Source of the DNA: Tunturibacter gelidoferens
GTDB taxonomy: Bacteria > Acidobacteriota > Terriglobia > Terriglobales > Acidobacteriaceae
Assembly: GCF_040358255.1 (NCBI RefSeq)
Contig: NZ_CP132938.1
Span: forward strand, 5,389,281-5,453,280
Length of the DNA: 64,000 bases
Direction of reading: 5' to 3'
Made by a program: the position numbers and the translations under genes. Below the pieces are notes generated by a model that was not told where the DNA came from, did no database searches, and saw only the letters and a list, made by a program, of their open reading frames with translations. Shown here one piece after another: positions 1 to 8,687 of this stretch (positions are counted from its first letter, which is position 1; each line of letters opens with the position of its first letter).

Positions 1-1
1 A

Positions 2-481
2 GACCAGTTTGGTGAGTCGACCTACGAGCTCAAAGCGGGACAGCATGTGCTGTTCGAGCATGGCAGCCTGAAAGAGGTTGTCGACCACGAGAGTTCTTCG
101 TGCGGGTGTCCTCCGGAGCCTGCTCCCGAGCCTACGATGACGGTAGCCGACGCACTCTTGAACCCAGGTGACGCCTCAAAGACTGCGGCGGAACAGCATC
201 CCTTCCCTGCTGCCGTGAGTGCGGGATTGGCTCCGGTTGCGGTGCCGCAGGCTCCAGCGGGAGATCTGCATGAGCAGGTTGCGGCGACCCTCAGCTCCGG
301 CGAGGGAGCGGATAGCCTGACACCGGCTGCTGCGCCAGAGCCGAAGGGAAAGACCGGAGAAGCGACCACGAGCGCGGCTGCGCAGACTACAACCCCGCCC
401 AATTCGCAACCGCCAACGCCAACTCGTCACGGTTTCGCGCACGCTTTGGGCCGGTTCTTCCGAAAGATCTTTGGCGACTGA
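2..481 (+). CDS. 3' part of an unrecognised protein with a Pro/Ala-rich tail
   Basis: The reading frame is open from the left edge of the window, so only the C-terminal ~159 residues are visible; a GTG at position 47 lies inside the frame and is probably not the true start. The visible part begins with a short beta-rich stretch (YELKAGQHVLFEHGSLKEVVD) and a Cys-Gly-Cys-Pro motif, then a long low-complexity Pro/Ala/Thr region, and ends in a basic aromatic tail (GRFFRKIFGD). The first part loosely recalls the end of FecR-like surface domains, but that is a guess. No function is assigned. Confidence 0.6.
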   Translation, partial: DQFGESTYELKAGQHVLFEHGSLKEVVDHESSSCGCPPEPAPEPTMTVADALLNPGDASKTAAEQHPFPAAVSAGLAPVAVPQAPAGDLHEQVAATLSSGEGADSLTPAAAPEPKGKTGEATTSAAAQTTTPPNSQPPTPTRHGFAHALGRFFRKIFGD

Positions 482-631
482 TCAGCCGTGATGTCAAGGC
501 GGCGGCGGGAGCATGAAACGTGCTCACTGAGCTACAATTATAGGGTTGTAGGCTCGCCGGCAGAGATGCCGAGGCTCACACCAAAAATTCTCAGTACAGC
601 TGAATTCAGCACAGATCAGGGGTTTTCTCTT

Positions 632-1189
632 ATGTCGATTCCCGCAACGCAGATGCGCCCGGGCATGATTATCAAGTACAAGGACGATCTTCACTTGGTG
701 TTCTCGGTAGAACACCGTACTCCCGGCAACCTCCGCGCCTTCATCCAGGCAAAGCTTCGCAATGTGCGCACGGGCGCGATGTTCACCGAGCGCTTTCGCT
801 CGCCTGATCCGATTGAACGCGTCATCGTCGACGAGGTAAAAATGGAGTTTCTTTACAACGACGGCGATGAGTACTACTTCATGGATGACAAGTTTGAGCA
901 GACCATGCTGAAGCGCGACACCCTGGGGGATGCGGTAGATTATCTGCTGCCGAATCTCTCGATCAACGTCAGCTTCCACGATGGGAAGGCAGTCGGCATC
1001 GAGCTTCCGGGAGTAGTCGAGATGACCGTGATGGAGACTGAGCCGGGGATTAAGTCGGCGACAGCGTCGTCGGTCTCCAAGCCAGCAAAGCTCGAAACAG
1101 GGCTCGTCGTGCAGGTGCCCGCTTTCATTAACGAAGGCGAAAAGATTCGCGTGGATACTGCAGAAGGCGCCTACATGAGCAGGGCGTAA
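632..1189 (+). CDS. efp: Elongation factor P
   Basis: 185 residues, the normal EF-P length. EF-P enters the ribosomal E site and relieves stalling at polyproline stretches. The start was set at the ATG at 632 because the protein then begins MSIPATQMRPGM, as EF-Ps do; the frame is open further upstream without EF-P-like sequence. The KOW-like N domain is followed by two OB domains, and the C-terminus has the conserved GEKIRVDT...Y.SRA. The loop that reaches the peptidyl-transferase centre reads RTPGNLRAF, so the tip residue is Asn33 where E. coli has the modified Lys34. Well supported; a terminator follows. Confidence 0.96.
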   Translation: MSIPATQMRPGMIIKYKDDLHLVFSVEHRTPGNLRAFIQAKLRNVRTGAMFTERFRSPDPIERVIVDEVKMEFLYNDGDEYYFMDDKFEQTMLKRDTLGDAVDYLLPNLSINVSFHDGKAVGIELPGVVEMTVMETEPGIKSATASSVSKPAKLETGLVVQVPAFINEGEKIRVDTAEGAYMSRA

Positions 1190-1209
1190 CAAAGTTCATT
1201 CTTAGAGAT

Positions 1210-1238
1210 GGCGGAGTCATTGGCTCCGCCTTTTCTTT
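1210..1238 (+). terminator. Rho-independent terminator of efp
   Basis: A 7-bp perfect stem (GGCGGAG / CTCCGCC) with a 7-nt loop is followed directly by TTTTCTTT. It lies 20 bp after the efp stop codon, in the correct orientation. Confidence 0.85.
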
Positions 1239-1289
1239 CGTCTGCTGTGCCTTGCATGGGGGTGGCTGCTCTGCGAAACTGGAGGCTCC

Positions 1290-1571
1290 ATGGTGTGCCA
1301 TTACCTCGTCAAAGGTCGCGTGCAGGGAGTCGGGTTTCGCTGGTTCGTGCACCAGGAGGCGGCTGAGATTGGCCTGCGGGGATGGGTCCGGAATACCGAC
1401 CAGGGTCACGTCGAGATCGTTGCGGCGGGGAAACCAGAAGAGCTTGCCGAGTTGAAGAACGCGCTGCGGAAGGGTTCGCGCGGCAGCCGCGTCGACGCCG
1501 TAGAGGAACAGGAACTGGTCGAGAGCGAAGGCGCGCAGCTCGGACCATTTGAGATTGAAGGAGCCTGGTAA
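1290..1571 (+). CDS. acyP: Acylphosphatase
   Basis: 93 residues, the usual acylphosphatase size. The enzyme hydrolyses acyl phosphates in the cytosol. The family signature GRVQGVGFRWF holds the phosphate-binding Arg17, and the second signature GWVRNTDQG holds the catalytic Asn35. The ATG at 1290 gives the expected short lead into the first beta strand. Its stop codon lies 6 bp before apt, so the two are probably co-transcribed. Confidence 0.93.
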   Translation: MVCHYLVKGRVQGVGFRWFVHQEAAEIGLRGWVRNTDQGHVEIVAAGKPEELAELKNALRKGSRGSRVDAVEEQELVESEGAQLGPFEIEGAW

Positions 1572-1577
1572 GAACTG

Positions 1578-2117
1578 ATGACACTACCGATTAATTGTGA
1601 ACCACTGAAGACTCTGATCCGCACCGTGCCGGATTTTCCGAAGCCTGGGATTCTGTTCTATGACATTACGACGGTCTTGAAGGATAAGGCGGGATTCGCC
1701 ACGCTGATCGACGCCTTCGCGCAGTACTACATTGGAAAAGAGATCGACCTGGTGCTGGGCATCGAGGCTCGCGGCTTCATCTTCGGACCGGCGCTGGCGT
1801 ATCGCCTGAACGCGGGATTTGTGCCGGTACGCAAGCCAAAGAAACTGCCCGCCCCAACAGCTCGTGTGAACTACGATCTTGAGTACGGGACCGACTCTCT
1901 GGAGATTCATCTCGATGCCATCCAACCGGGTGAGCGCGTCGTGATTGTCGACGACCTGCTCGCGACCGGCGGCACGATGCAGGCGACGGTGCAACTGGTG
2001 CGGCAGCTCGGCGGAGAGATCGCGGGACTTGGGTTTGCGATTGAACTCGATTTTCTGAAGGGCCGCGAGAAGTTTCAAGAGTACGACGTATTGAGCCTGC
2101 TCCACTACGACGAATAA
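1578..2117 (+). CDS. apt: Adenine phosphoribosyltransferase
   Basis: 179 residues. Converts adenine and PRPP to AMP in purine salvage. The PRPP-binding motif VVIVDDLLATGGT is intact near residues 115-130, the N-terminus has the APRT hallmark PDFPKPGILFYDIT, and the flexible-loop segment VRKPKKLPAPT is present. It starts 6 bp after acyP. Confidence 0.96.
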   Translation: MTLPINCEPLKTLIRTVPDFPKPGILFYDITTVLKDKAGFATLIDAFAQYYIGKEIDLVLGIEARGFIFGPALAYRLNAGFVPVRKPKKLPAPTARVNYDLEYGTDSLEIHLDAIQPGERVVIVDDLLATGGTMQATVQLVRQLGGEIAGLGFAIELDFLKGREKFQEYDVLSLLHYDE

Positions 2118-2196
2118 CTGAAATCGAGCGGAGCTCGCGCCAGAACAAACATCTCTTAATAGCTGCTAGTCATACTGCAAAGACAAAGGGGAAAAG

Positions 2197-3243
2197 ATGA
2201 AGTCACGTGGATATGCGGTGCACGATAAGAAGTCGTCTCTGGTTCCTTTCAACTTCGAGCGACGTGAGCCAGGCGCGAACGATGTAGTCGTTGAGATTGC
2301 TTACTCCGGTGTCTGCCACTCGGATATCCACCAGGCTCGCGATGAGTGGGGCGGCTCGATCTATCCGATGGTGCCAGGGCACGAGATCGTCGGGCATGTG
2401 ACCGCAGTTGGTGGTGCGGTAAAGAAGTTCAAGGTAGGCGATCTCGCCGCCGTCGGAGTGATCGTCGACTCCTGCCGGGTGTGCGAGAACTGCAAGGCCG
2501 ACGAACAGCAGTACTGCTTGAAGGGTGCAGTCGAAACCTACAACAAGCGCGACTACGCGGGAGAAGTCACTTACGGCGGTTACTCCAACAACATCGTTGT
2601 GAACGAGAATTATGTCCACACGATCTCCCCGAAGTTGAACCTCGCTGCGGTGGCGCCGTTGCTGTGCGCAGGGATTACAACCTACTCACCACTACGTCAT
2701 TGGAAGGTTGGAAAGAACAGCAAGGTGGGCGTGGTTGGACTGGGCGGTTTGGGTCACATGGGTTTGAAGTTCGCTCATTCTTTCGGCGCGCATGTGGTGC
2801 AGTTCACCACCTCCGAAAACAAGATCGAAGACGCGAAGAAGTTGGGTGCCGATGAGGTGGTTGTCACTAAAGATGCCGCTGCCCTAGCCAAACACACTGG
2901 GAGCTTCGACTTTATTCTCGACTGCGTTTCGGCGCCCCACGACATAAACCAGTATCTGAATCTGCTGCGGTTGAATGGAACCCTGTGCCTGGTGGGTCTG
3001 CCTGAAACACCCTTGTCGGTGGCTCCGTTTTCTGTGGTGGCCAATCGGCGTTCGCTGGCAGGATCGGGGATCGGTGGGATGAACCAGACGCAAGAGATGT
3101 TGGATTACTGCGCCGAGCACAACATCGTCTCCGACATTGAACTGACCTCGGTCGACAAACTGAACGAAGCTTACGAGCGGGTATTGAAGGCCGATGTGAA
3201 GTATCGCTTCGTAATCGATATGGCTACATTGCCTAAAGTTTAA
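2197..3243 (+). CDS. Zinc-dependent NAD(P) alcohol dehydrogenase, YahK/AdhA-like
   Basis: 348 residues of the medium-chain dehydrogenase family, closest in style to the cinnamyl-alcohol dehydrogenase group that reduces aldehydes with NADPH. Catalytic zinc ligands are Cys40 (GVCHSD), His62-Glu63 (PGHEIVG) and Cys157 (APLLCAG); the structural zinc cluster is Cys93, Cys96, Cys99 and Cys107. The nucleotide-binding Rossmann motif GLGGLGHMG is at 181-189. A purine-rich ribosome site (aaaggggaaaag) precedes the ATG. The substrate cannot be told from sequence. The gene is convergent with the lactonase-like gene downstream. Confidence 0.9.
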   Translation: MKSRGYAVHDKKSSLVPFNFERREPGANDVVVEIAYSGVCHSDIHQARDEWGGSIYPMVPGHEIVGHVTAVGGAVKKFKVGDLAAVGVIVDSCRVCENCKADEQQYCLKGAVETYNKRDYAGEVTYGGYSNNIVVNENYVHTISPKLNLAAVAPLLCAGITTYSPLRHWKVGKNSKVGVVGLGGLGHMGLKFAHSFGAHVVQFTTSENKIEDAKKLGADEVVVTKDAAALAKHTGSFDFILDCVSAPHDINQYLNLLRLNGTLCLVGLPETPLSVAPFSVVANRRSLAGSGIGGMNQTQEMLDYCAEHNIVSDIELTSVDKLNEAYERVLKADVKYRFVIDMATLPKV

Positions 3244-3353
3244 CCGGGCCTCTTCGCTCCTGGCGACGGCGTCTGTGAGACGAAAGGGGCGCCAGGGCAG
3301 GAGCCTTCTGTAAGGCTCACCTGCAATTTTCCCAGCCGATTGTCATCGCGATC

Positions 3354-4559
3354 CTAGGCGAAGAGCGTGAACAGAGGCGAGTCCAAAGCGACGGTCTGCG
3401 CGGGGCCGGAGAGCTTTCCAGTAGCCGCATCGCGGCGAAAGACCGTGACATTTGCGGAGTCCTGATTCCCGCAGAGCAGCCACTGCGCCGTCGGATCCAG
3501 CGTGAAGTGGCGAGGCGTTTTGCCGCCGCAGGCGATCCGCTGGAGCAGCGTAAGGTCGCCGTTTTTTGCAATCGAGAAGACGACTAGAGAGTCTTCCCCA
3601 CGATTGCTGGCATACAGAAAATTTCCGTCGGGTGAGATGGCGATTTCAGCCGCGGTATTCTTCTCGGCAGGAAAGCCCGGCGCGATCGTCTTGATGGAGA
3701 AAGTGGAGTTTACCAGAAGGCCCTGCGGCGCGTTGCTGAAGCGAGTAGCTGTCCACAGGCAGCGATCGATGCTGGAGTCGATCTCATTGATGCAGTAGAC
3801 CCAGCGGCCGTTGGGGTGGAAGACGACGTGGCGCGGTCCTGACCCTGGACGCTCGTTGGTGAACAGGTGCGGATCGGAGAGTTGGCCCGTCTCAGGATGA
3901 ATGTAAAAGACGGAGATGTGGTCGGTTCCAAGATCGCAAACCAGGAGGAAGCGGTCGTCCGGCGAGATCGTAACGCAGTGCGGGTGCGAGTTCTCCTGAC
4001 GAGCAGAGTTAGGCCCGAGTGCCCCAAACTTCTGATGATCTTTGAAATCGAGGCGTTCGACCGGTTGGCTGAGCGTGCCATCCGGCTGGACACGATAGGA
4101 GGCGATGGAAGCGCCCATGTAGTTAGCGACAAAGGCAGCGTGGCCGGTAGAGTCTACCGAAACATAAGCAGGTCCTGCACCGCCAGAAGGGACTTGACCC
4201 GTCTGCTGAAGGTTGCCGGTTCCTGGATCCAGCATGAAAGTCGTAACTGTGGCGGCAGGATCGTTGATGGCATTGACCGCATAAAGAGAGCGGCGGCTCG
4301 AGCCGGGAGGCGACACGGCAAGATAAGACGGTCGGGCCGTAGCTGCAATGAGCACCGGCGGATCCAGTTGACCCAGGGCGGGATCGAAGATCGACCGGTA
4401 AATGCCTTTGCAGACTCCCTTGTTCGTGTCAGTTCCGAAAAAAACATGAATCGGGGTCGGCGGGACTATTTTCTTTTTGCGAATGGGCCAGGCGGCGAAG
4501 GCGCGCGCAGAAGCCGTGAAGGCAGGAAACAAGACAAGGAATCGGCGGCGCGTGAACAT
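3354..4559 (-). CDS. Exported lactonase-family beta-propeller protein (6-phosphogluconolactonase YbhE-like)
   Basis: 401 residues. The N-terminus MFTRRRFLVLFPAF has a Tat-like twin-arginine stretch followed by a hydrophobic segment and an Ala-rich cleavage region, so export is likely. The body has repeated blades of the seven-bladed lactonase fold (for example CVTISPDDRFLLVCDLG, EIAISPDGNFLYASNRGEDS, HFTLDPTAQWLLCGNQ). The family includes cytosolic 6-phosphogluconolactonases, but many exported members have unknown substrates, so the exact activity is not claimed. Confidence 0.82.
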   Translation of the reverse strand: MFTRRRFLVLFPAFTASARAFAAWPIRKKKIVPPTPIHVFFGTDTNKGVCKGIYRSIFDPALGQLDPPVLIAATARPSYLAVSPPGSSRRSLYAVNAINDPAATVTTFMLDPGTGNLQQTGQVPSGGAGPAYVSVDSTGHAAFVANYMGASIASYRVQPDGTLSQPVERLDFKDHQKFGALGPNSARQENSHPHCVTISPDDRFLLVCDLGTDHISVFYIHPETGQLSDPHLFTNERPGSGPRHVVFHPNGRWVYCINEIDSSIDRCLWTATRFSNAPQGLLVNSTFSIKTIAPGFPAEKNTAAEIAISPDGNFLYASNRGEDSLVVFSIAKNGDLTLLQRIACGGKTPRHFTLDPTAQWLLCGNQDSANVTVFRRDAATGKLSGPAQTVALDSPLFTLFA

Positions 4560-4578
4560 GGACCAAACCCCTGGGAGG

Positions 4579-5010
4579 TTATGCTGGTTCGCCTGGAAGG
4601 TGAATGCCCAACTCGTCTTCGGCTCGAATATTCTCGTTGATGACGGGAAGACTTGGAAGATTGTCGGTGCGGCCAGCTTCCTTTACTACGGCGCTGGCGT
4701 GTTCGAGGACCTCATCGACAGTCATGGTGTACATCTCGCGGCCATTATCGTATCCAGACTTGACGGCGTGCTGCAGATACCGGCCGGCGGTCTGTGCAGC
4801 AAGATAATCCGTAATAACATACCCCGTACGGCGCTTCTGCTCGACCCAAGCCAGGTTTGGCATGGCGATCCAGACAGGTTTGCCATTGACGGCAAAGCGG
4901 ATGTCGGTAGCGTCGGCATGGCGCGTCGCGATGGCCACGATGGTTCCCTTCCATACGCAGTGAAGGTCTTCCCCGGTCCAGCGGTCGGTTACTTTGAAGT
5001 CTTCATACAT
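4579..5010 (-). CDS. Conserved hypothetical protein, 143 residues
   Basis: Start placed at the ATG at 5010 (MYEDFKVTDRWTGE) rather than an upstream in-frame start, because the upstream residues look untranslated. A soluble protein with no signal peptide or membrane segment; it contains a beta-rich first half (CVWKGTIVAIATRHADATDIRFAVNGKPVWIAMP) and a helical second half. I do not recognise the family. It lies 19 bp before the lactonase-like gene on the same strand and may be co-transcribed with it. Confidence 0.7.
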   Translation of the reverse strand: MYEDFKVTDRWTGEDLHCVWKGTIVAIATRHADATDIRFAVNGKPVWIAMPNLAWVEQKRRTGYVITDYLAAQTAGRYLQHAVKSGYDNGREMYTMTVDEVLEHASAVVKEAGRTDNLPSLPVINENIRAEDELGIHLPGEPA

Positions 5011-5224
5011 GATTGTCTCTAGATTAGAGCAGGGTGAGGGGATCAGCAAGGCTTTGGCATGAGACCAACCCGGAACTGGTCGGACCTATACGGAATTTGG
5101 CCTGCAGCCGCGAATGTTCCCACAATGGGAATAGAGTACAAGGTTACTTTCGTAAGCACTTGAAATTGACTCTGGTATATGCAAGTTCCCGCAGCTATCC
5201 TTGTCTTTGATTTTACGGTGATAG

Positions 5225-6673
5225 ATGAGCGTGCGTCGAACAGAAGCTGAAGCCGCTAGCTTAAGGGCGATCTGGACACGTGATTTGTTGGACTCCCAGC
5301 CAGAGCTTGAATGTGACGAACTGGTACGGCTTGCTGCCTGTCTCTGCGGAACTCCACTCGGCCTGGTGACGCTGCTGGATGAGCGACACCAATGGTATCG
5401 TGCGTCCGAAGTCCTGAAGATGGGTGAAACACCGCGGGAGGTAGCTTTTTGTGCGCACGCGGTTCGGCAAAAGGGGCTCTTCATGGTGAAGGATGCCCTG
5501 CTGGATACGCGGTTTTCCAGCAATCCTTTGGTGACTTTGGATCCGGCAATCCGCTTTTTCGCCGGGGTCGGTTTGTACAATTCCGACGACGAGCCGATGG
5601 GGACATTCTGCGTAGTCGACATGTCCCCTCGCATCCTCAGTGAGGATCAATCCGAGGCTCTCGAGATATTCGGGCGACAGATAAGTCTCCGGCTGCAAGC
5701 GATGGTACAGCGGCGGGCGCTGGAACAGGCCTTGGCGGAGAAAGAAAGGGCGAGCGCGGGGCTTAGGGCGAGTGAAGAATTGTTTCGGGCGTTCATGAAT
5801 GCCAGCCCGTTTTTGAGCTATATCAAAGATGCCGCGGGACGATTGCTCTTCTACAACCGCAGCTTCGCGAAACGGTTTGGAGTAAGCGAATACGCGTGGC
5901 TCGGACGAACCGACGAGCAGCTCTGGTCGAGAAAACTGACCAAGTCTGTACGGACTCATGATCTCGAGGTGATGGCTGGCGGAAAGATGGTCGAGACCGA
6001 AGAGCATATTCGGAACTCCGACGGGTCGGTTAGCTCGCTACGATCCTTCAAGTTTCCCTGTCACGATTCGGCGGGAAATGTACTGCTGGCAGGAGTGGCC
6101 GTCGATGTGTCTGAGGAGGTAGCCCATCAGGCGGAACTAGAACGCTATCATCGCGAACTCGAAGACGCCAACGATCAGCTGCGAAAGCTAGCCGTCACCG
6201 ACGAGCTGACGGGATTGCGGAACCGCAGATCGTTTGAAGAGCGACTGGTCATGGAGTTTTCACTGGCGCGGCGGAGAAAGCGGGAACTTTCGGTACTTCT
6301 GATCGACGTTGACGACTTCAAAACTATCAATGATCGCTGGGGCCATGCGGCGGGGGACGAGGTGCTGCGGCGACTTGGCATGATCCTACGAACAACAGTG
6401 CGATTGCCCGACCTGCCTGCGCGTTACGGAGGAGAGGAGTTTGTAGTCCTGCTGCCGGAGAGCGGCGAAGAGAGCGCCATGGGCCTCGCCCGACGCGTCA
6501 TGCAGCGGGTTGCTACGGAGGACTGGGAAAATCAACCACTGACAATCAGCGTAGGAATGGCTTCGATGAACGAGCTCCTGGAGAATGGATTTCAGCTGGT
6601 GGAACTGGCAGATGAGGCTTTATATGCCGCTAAACGCGCGGGAAAAAATCGCGTTATGGTGCACAGCGGTTAG
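5225..6673 (+). CDS. Diguanylate cyclase with GAF and PAS sensor domains
   Basis: 482 residues, no membrane segment. Domains in order: GAF (about 20-165, starting near LVRLAACLCGTPLGLVTLLD), PAS (about 185-300, FRAFMNASPFLSYIKDAAGRLLFYN), a short coiled linker, and GGDEF (about 315-480). The active-site motif is GGEEF at 402-406, so it should make cyclic-di-GMP. An RxxD inhibition site (RLPD, 393-396) stands exactly five residues before it, implying product feedback. The first ligand-binding domains suggest a cytosolic signal, not identifiable here. No partner gene is adjacent. Confidence 0.92.
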   Translation: MSVRRTEAEAASLRAIWTRDLLDSQPELECDELVRLAACLCGTPLGLVTLLDERHQWYRASEVLKMGETPREVAFCAHAVRQKGLFMVKDALLDTRFSSNPLVTLDPAIRFFAGVGLYNSDDEPMGTFCVVDMSPRILSEDQSEALEIFGRQISLRLQAMVQRRALEQALAEKERASAGLRASEELFRAFMNASPFLSYIKDAAGRLLFYNRSFAKRFGVSEYAWLGRTDEQLWSRKLTKSVRTHDLEVMAGGKMVETEEHIRNSDGSVSSLRSFKFPCHDSAGNVLLAGVAVDVSEEVAHQAELERYHRELEDANDQLRKLAVTDELTGLRNRRSFEERLVMEFSLARRRKRELSVLLIDVDDFKTINDRWGHAAGDEVLRRLGMILRTTVRLPDLPARYGGEEFVVLLPESGEESAMGLARRVMQRVATEDWENQPLTISVGMASMNELLENGFQLVELADEALYAAKRAGKNRVMVHSG

Positions 6674-6690
6674 ATAATTTTAGATCTTGC

Positions 6691-6723
6691 AAGAAAAAGA
6701 GGCGCACCTTTGGGGTGCGCCTC
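6691..6723 (-). terminator. Terminator of the ribosomal superoperon (after rplQ)
   Basis: A 10-bp perfect stem (6699-6708 with 6714-6723) and 5-nt loop; read on the - strand it is followed by TTTTTCTT. It lies 26 bp beyond the rplQ stop. It also sits just after the diguanylate cyclase stop on the + strand, where no T-run follows, so it probably serves mainly the - strand. Confidence 0.85.
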
Positions 6724-6749
6724 TCTATGTTGATATTGTGCTCTGAAGG

Positions 6750-7229
6750 TTACGCTTCCGCGTTCGGATCGCCAGCTTCGCCTTCGCCGCGCTCTTCCAT
6801 CTGCTTGGCAAGCTCTTCGCGCTTCTTGGTGCGGGCTTCGGCGCGCTTCTGCGCCTTCTCGTTGAGCTCGTGCTCTGCACCGAGGAGCTCGATGTAGGCC
6901 ATCTCGGCGGCGTCACCCTTACGGGCTCCAAGGCGCGTGATGCGGAGGTATCCGCCCTGACGCGCAGCGTAACGGGGCGCTACTGTGGCGAAGAGGCGGT
7001 CAACCGACTCAGGCGTCATGAGGTAAGCTGCGGCCTGACGACGGGCGTGGACGGTACCGCGCTTGCCGAGGGTGATCATCTTCTCGATGAGGGGGCGGGT
7101 GGCCTTGCACTTGGTGATGGTGGTCTCGACGCGGTCCATCAGGATGACGGAGGTGACGAGGTTGCGCAGCATGGCGCGGCGATGGCTGGTGTTGCGGCCT
7201 AGTTTGTATCCTGCATTACGGTGACGCAT
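6750..7229 (-). CDS. rplQ: Ribosomal protein bL17
   Basis: 159 residues starting at MRHRNAGYKLGR, the canonical bL17 start (the frame is open upstream but not conserved). The core matches bL17 through YLRITRLGARKGDAAEMAYIELLG. A charged Lys/Arg/Glu tail of about 35 residues follows, making it longer than the ~120-residue family norm. Last gene of the alpha part of the operon. Confidence 0.96.
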   Translation of the reverse strand: MRHRNAGYKLGRNTSHRRAMLRNLVTSVILMDRVETTITKCKATRPLIEKMITLGKRGTVHARRQAAAYLMTPESVDRLFATVAPRYAARQGGYLRITRLGARKGDAAEMAYIELLGAEHELNEKAQKRAEARTKKREELAKQMEERGEGEAGDPNAEA

Positions 7230-7413
7230 CGATGATCTCCTTCGACTCGGCTCTGGCCGTGAGTCGGTATTGCTTGGAATGTGTGCGTTCGGCCTAAGCC
7301 TGGCGCGGGTGAAGCTACCTCGGGTCAATCAAGAGGCCTACTGCTACGCAACTTGCGTTGCGATTTTATCTAGAGACTGCGGCGGCAGAGCGAATCTACC
7401 GCCGCAGTACTGG

Positions 7414-8517
7414 TTAGAAGTTCTCTGGTTCGCTACCGACGAGGTCGAGGTCTTCGTCCTCATCTTCGTCTTCGTCATCATCGTCATCGAAGTTGCCGAA
7501 GCTGGCGGCGAGTGTGGCAGCAGGCAGGACGGAGGTGGGTCCGGGCTGCGGGTTGCCGTTCTCGTCGATCTTCATGCCAAGGGACAGGCCCATCTGCGCG
7601 AGGATCTCTTTGATCTCGTTCAGAGACTTGCGGCCGAAGTTCTTGGTCTTCAGCATCTCGGCTTCGGTCTTCTGAATGAGTTCGCCGATGGTGGCGATGT
7701 TGGCGTTCTTGAGGCAGTTGTAGCTGCGGACGGAGAGCTCGAGCTCTTCGACCGAGCGGTTGAGGTTCTCGTTGCGCAGGGCGGGGCCGTCGTGGCTGCC
7801 GTCGTGACCGGCTTCCATCTCCTCTTCAAAGTTGATGAAGATGGTCATGTGGTCCTTCAGCAGCTTGGCGGAGAGGCCGAGCGCATCCGCCGGGAGCACG
7901 GTGCCGTTGGTCCAGATCTCGATCGTGAGCTTGTCGTAGTCGGTGATCTGACCGAGACGTGCTGCCTCAACGAGGTAGTTGACCTTGCGAACGGGCGAGT
8001 GAACAGAGTCGACCGGGATGAAGCCGAGGCCGAGGTCGCCGTCGAAGTTCTTGTCGGCAGAGATGTAGCCACGGCCGCGCTTGAGGCGCATCTCCATGTC
8101 GATCTTGCCGCCTTCAGAGACGGTGCAGATGTAGACGTTCTTGTCGAGGATCTCGACGTCGCCGTCAGCTTCGATCATGCCGGAGGTGATGACGCCGGCC
8201 TGGTCGGCACGGAGGTAGAGAGCCTTGGGGCCTTCGCCGGCAAGCTTGAACGGAATCTGCTTGAGGTTCAGGATGATGTCGGTTGCATCTTCTACAACAC
8301 CAGTGATGGACTGGAACTCGTGCAGGACACCTTCGATGCGAACGGCGGTTACTGCGGCACCCTCGATTGAGGACAGAAGGGTGCGGCGAAGGGCGTTGCC
8401 GATAGTGGTACCGAAGCCGCGCTCAAAGGGCTGCGCGGAGAACTTGCCGTACTTTTCGGTGAGTGTTTCGGTGTCAACTGCGAGACGCTTGGGCTTTTGA
8501 AAACCTCTCCAAAGCAT
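7414..8517 (-). CDS. rpoA: RNA polymerase alpha subunit
   Basis: 367 residues. The N-terminal dimerisation domain (GFGTTIGNALRRTLLSSIEGAAVTAVRIEGVLHEF region) and the C-terminal domain (LELSVRSYNCLKNANI, then KNFGRKSLNEIKEILAQMGLSLG) are intact; the latter contacts UP elements and activators. After the usual end there is an extra Asp/Glu-rich tail (about 340-367) of alternating D and E residues, not found in the E. coli protein. It lies between rpsD and rplQ as in other alpha operons. Confidence 0.97.
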   Translation of the reverse strand: MLWRGFQKPKRLAVDTETLTEKYGKFSAQPFERGFGTTIGNALRRTLLSSIEGAAVTAVRIEGVLHEFQSITGVVEDATDIILNLKQIPFKLAGEGPKALYLRADQAGVITSGMIEADGDVEILDKNVYICTVSEGGKIDMEMRLKRGRGYISADKNFDGDLGLGFIPVDSVHSPVRKVNYLVEAARLGQITDYDKLTIEIWTNGTVLPADALGLSAKLLKDHMTIFINFEEEMEAGHDGSHDGPALRNENLNRSVEELELSVRSYNCLKNANIATIGELIQKTEAEMLKTKNFGRKSLNEIKEILAQMGLSLGMKIDENGNPQPGPTSVLPAATLAASFGNFDDDDDEDEDEDEDLDLVGSEPENF

Positions 8518-8612
8518 GTGTTTCTCCTTTTCCGGCTCACTCGCGATGCATTCTGCGAGATGGCGGGGTGTTTCTATTGCGCGTTAGTTTGTTGTGTTGC
8601 TTTCGCATTTGT

Positions 8613-8651
8613 AGCGCGGCAAAGAACAAATACGATATTCTTTGCCACGCT
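8613..8651 (-). other. Strong intercistronic hairpin between rpsD and rpoA
   Basis: GGCAAAGAA (8618-8626) pairs with TTCTTTGCC (8638-8646), and the stem extends outward by AGCG/CGCT after one mismatch, about 13 pairs with an 11-nt loop. No T-run follows on the - strand, so it is not a standard terminator. It could be a processing or mRNA-stability element that sets the rpsD to rpoA ratio; that role is inference. Confidence 0.6.
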
Positions 8652-8687
8652 GCAAGATGACGAATCTTATATGTGTAACTACAGCGG

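Noticed and set aside
3244..3353. Terminator between the convergent alcohol dehydrogenase and lactonase genes
   Set aside because: A bulged stem (near 3256-3304) is present but has no T-run and too many bulges to call with confidence.
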